Below are positions 12,509 to 12,917 of a DNA stretch of 12,917 bases, piece after piece. Position numbers and translations under genes: made by a program. This stretch comes from Anaerolinea sp. (GTDB lineage Bacteria > Chloroflexota > Anaerolineae > JAAEKA01): NCBI GenBank assembly GCA_014879765.1, contig JACSRL010000409.1, forward strand, positions 1-12,917. Reading direction: 5' to 3'. Under the pieces are notes generated by a model that saw only the letters and a list, made by a program, of their open reading frames with translations, was not told the DNA's origin and did not search any database. Numbering within the stretch: the first letter of the stretch is position 1; every line of letters starts with the position of its first letter.

Positions 12509-12871
12509 ATGACCCACGTTGATCAATCGATGCAGCCCCTGGCGATTCAGGTGACGTCCATCGACCTGGTCGAACCGGACGCGTCCGGGCGCGTTACCCG
12601 CGGCCCGCGCGACCAGATCCGCACGTTGACCGATGAACAGGTGCGGGAAGCCTTTGGCGCGGTCGAGTTCATGGCCCGGCACGCGGGCGAGATGCTGGGC
12701 CGGCTGCGGGAAAAGCCGGAGCAGCGCGAGCTGTCCGGCGTGGAGATGGAGTTCGGCCTCGGCTTCAACAGCGAGCTGAAGATCTACATCGTCGGCGCCA
12801 AGGCCGAGGCCAGCCTGAAGGTCAAGCTGGCGTGGAAGGCCGATGGCGCACTGGCTGCGTCACAGGAGTGA
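12509..12871 (+). CDS. Trypsin-co-occurring domain 1 (trypco1) family protein
   Basis: This is a 120-aa soluble protein. Residues 10-30 form a strand-rich start (LAIQVTSIDLVE), 40-70 a helical segment (DEQVREAFGAVEFMARHAGEMLGRL), and 74-110 the diagnostic end: GVEMEFGLGFNSELKIYIVGAKAEASLKVKLAWK, matching the trypco1 pattern of a V-x-V/M-E-F-G-L strand followed by an A-x-A-x-x-K-V-x-L-x-W strand. Trypco1 proteins accompany trypsin-like peptidases and other effector domains in predicted bacterial conflict or signalling systems; the molecular role is unproven. A GGAGG ribosome binding site lies 5-7 nt before the ATG. It is followed after 7 nt by another start on the same strand. Confidence 0.75.
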   Translation: MTHVDQSMQPLAIQVTSIDLVEPDASGRVTRGPRDQIRTLTDEQVREAFGAVEFMARHAGEMLGRLREKPEQRELSGVEMEFGLGFNSELKIYIVGAKAEASLKVKLAWKADGALAASQE

Positions 12872-12878
12872 AAGCACG

Positions 12879-12917
12879 ATGGCAACTTCGTCCTCCAAGG
12901 TGAAGATCCTGTTTATC
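12879..12917 (+). CDS. Start of a gene downstream of trypco1 (cut by right edge)
   Basis: Thirteen codons are visible, MATSSSKVKILFI, from ATG 12879. A GGAG ribosome binding site lies about 10 nt upstream, partly within the end of the trypco1 gene. The KVKILFI opening resembles the first strand of CHAT- or TIR-type effector proteins, which often begin with K-I-L-F-(L/I)-A-A-N-P, but thirteen residues cannot establish a family. The 7-nt gap indicates one operon with the trypco1 gene. Confidence 0.6.
   Translation, partial: MATSSSKVKILFI

Overview
The window is GC-rich bacterial DNA with densely packed genes. Several traits suggest a member of the Chloroflexota (Anaerolineae or Caldilineae type). 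These are threonine/proline-rich stalked lipoproteins, heptanucleotide repeat arrays between genes, a trypsin-co-occurring (trypco1) domain gene and several families of structured intergenic repeats. The assignment is an inference from these traits; no rRNA or other phylogenetic marker is present.

Left part, minus strand (1-3208): a purine-oxidation operon read right to left. A promoter at 3180-3208 leads through a leader of about 215 nt to an NCS2 xanthine/uracil-type permease, then the FAD-binding subunit and the 2Fe-2S subunit of a molybdenum hydroxylase (xanthine dehydrogenase type). The 2Fe-2S gene is cut by the left edge, and the molybdopterin subunit presumably lies beyond it. Together they would import a purine and oxidise it.

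Middle left, minus strand (3366-6345): a small conserved-looking 69-aa protein; a PhzF-family isomerase; a TumE-type (DUF6516) toxin gene overlapping the gene of its coiled-coil partner, with its own promoter and visibly lower GC; a 125-aa unknown; and RNase HI (rnhA), which appears to have a leaderless or nearly leaderless transcript.

Middle, plus strand (6328-9475): a tight three-gene operon diverging from rnhA. It encodes a small lipoprotein, a Tat-signal lipoprotein of glycoside hydrolase family 3 (NagZ type) on a Thr-rich stalk, and an esterase-D/Fes-like hydrolase with an N-terminal CBM48-like domain. It ends convergently on the next gene with an 8-bp overlap.

Right part, minus strand (9468-11843): AmmeMemoRadiSam radical SAM enzyme, Memo-like protein B and a DUF503/YlxP protein, read right to left from a good promoter. 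The AMMECR1 component is absent here. The radical SAM gene carries an in-frame perfect palindrome that looks like an inserted repeat.

The 11844-12398 gap holds three kinds of structured repeat: a multi-hairpin element, a GC-rich hairpin, and two tandem copies of a roughly 97-bp MITE-like element with 16-bp perfect terminal inverted repeats. After these, a plus-strand promoter leads to a trypco1-domain protein and the first 13 codons of another gene. This could be the start of an effector or conflict-type operon that continues outside the window.

A recurring theme is that four gaps between co-directional minus-strand genes (105-124 bp) are largely filled by period-7 repeat arrays. Three of these are arranged as long inverted repeats, and three of the four supply or touch the stop codon of the upstream gene.
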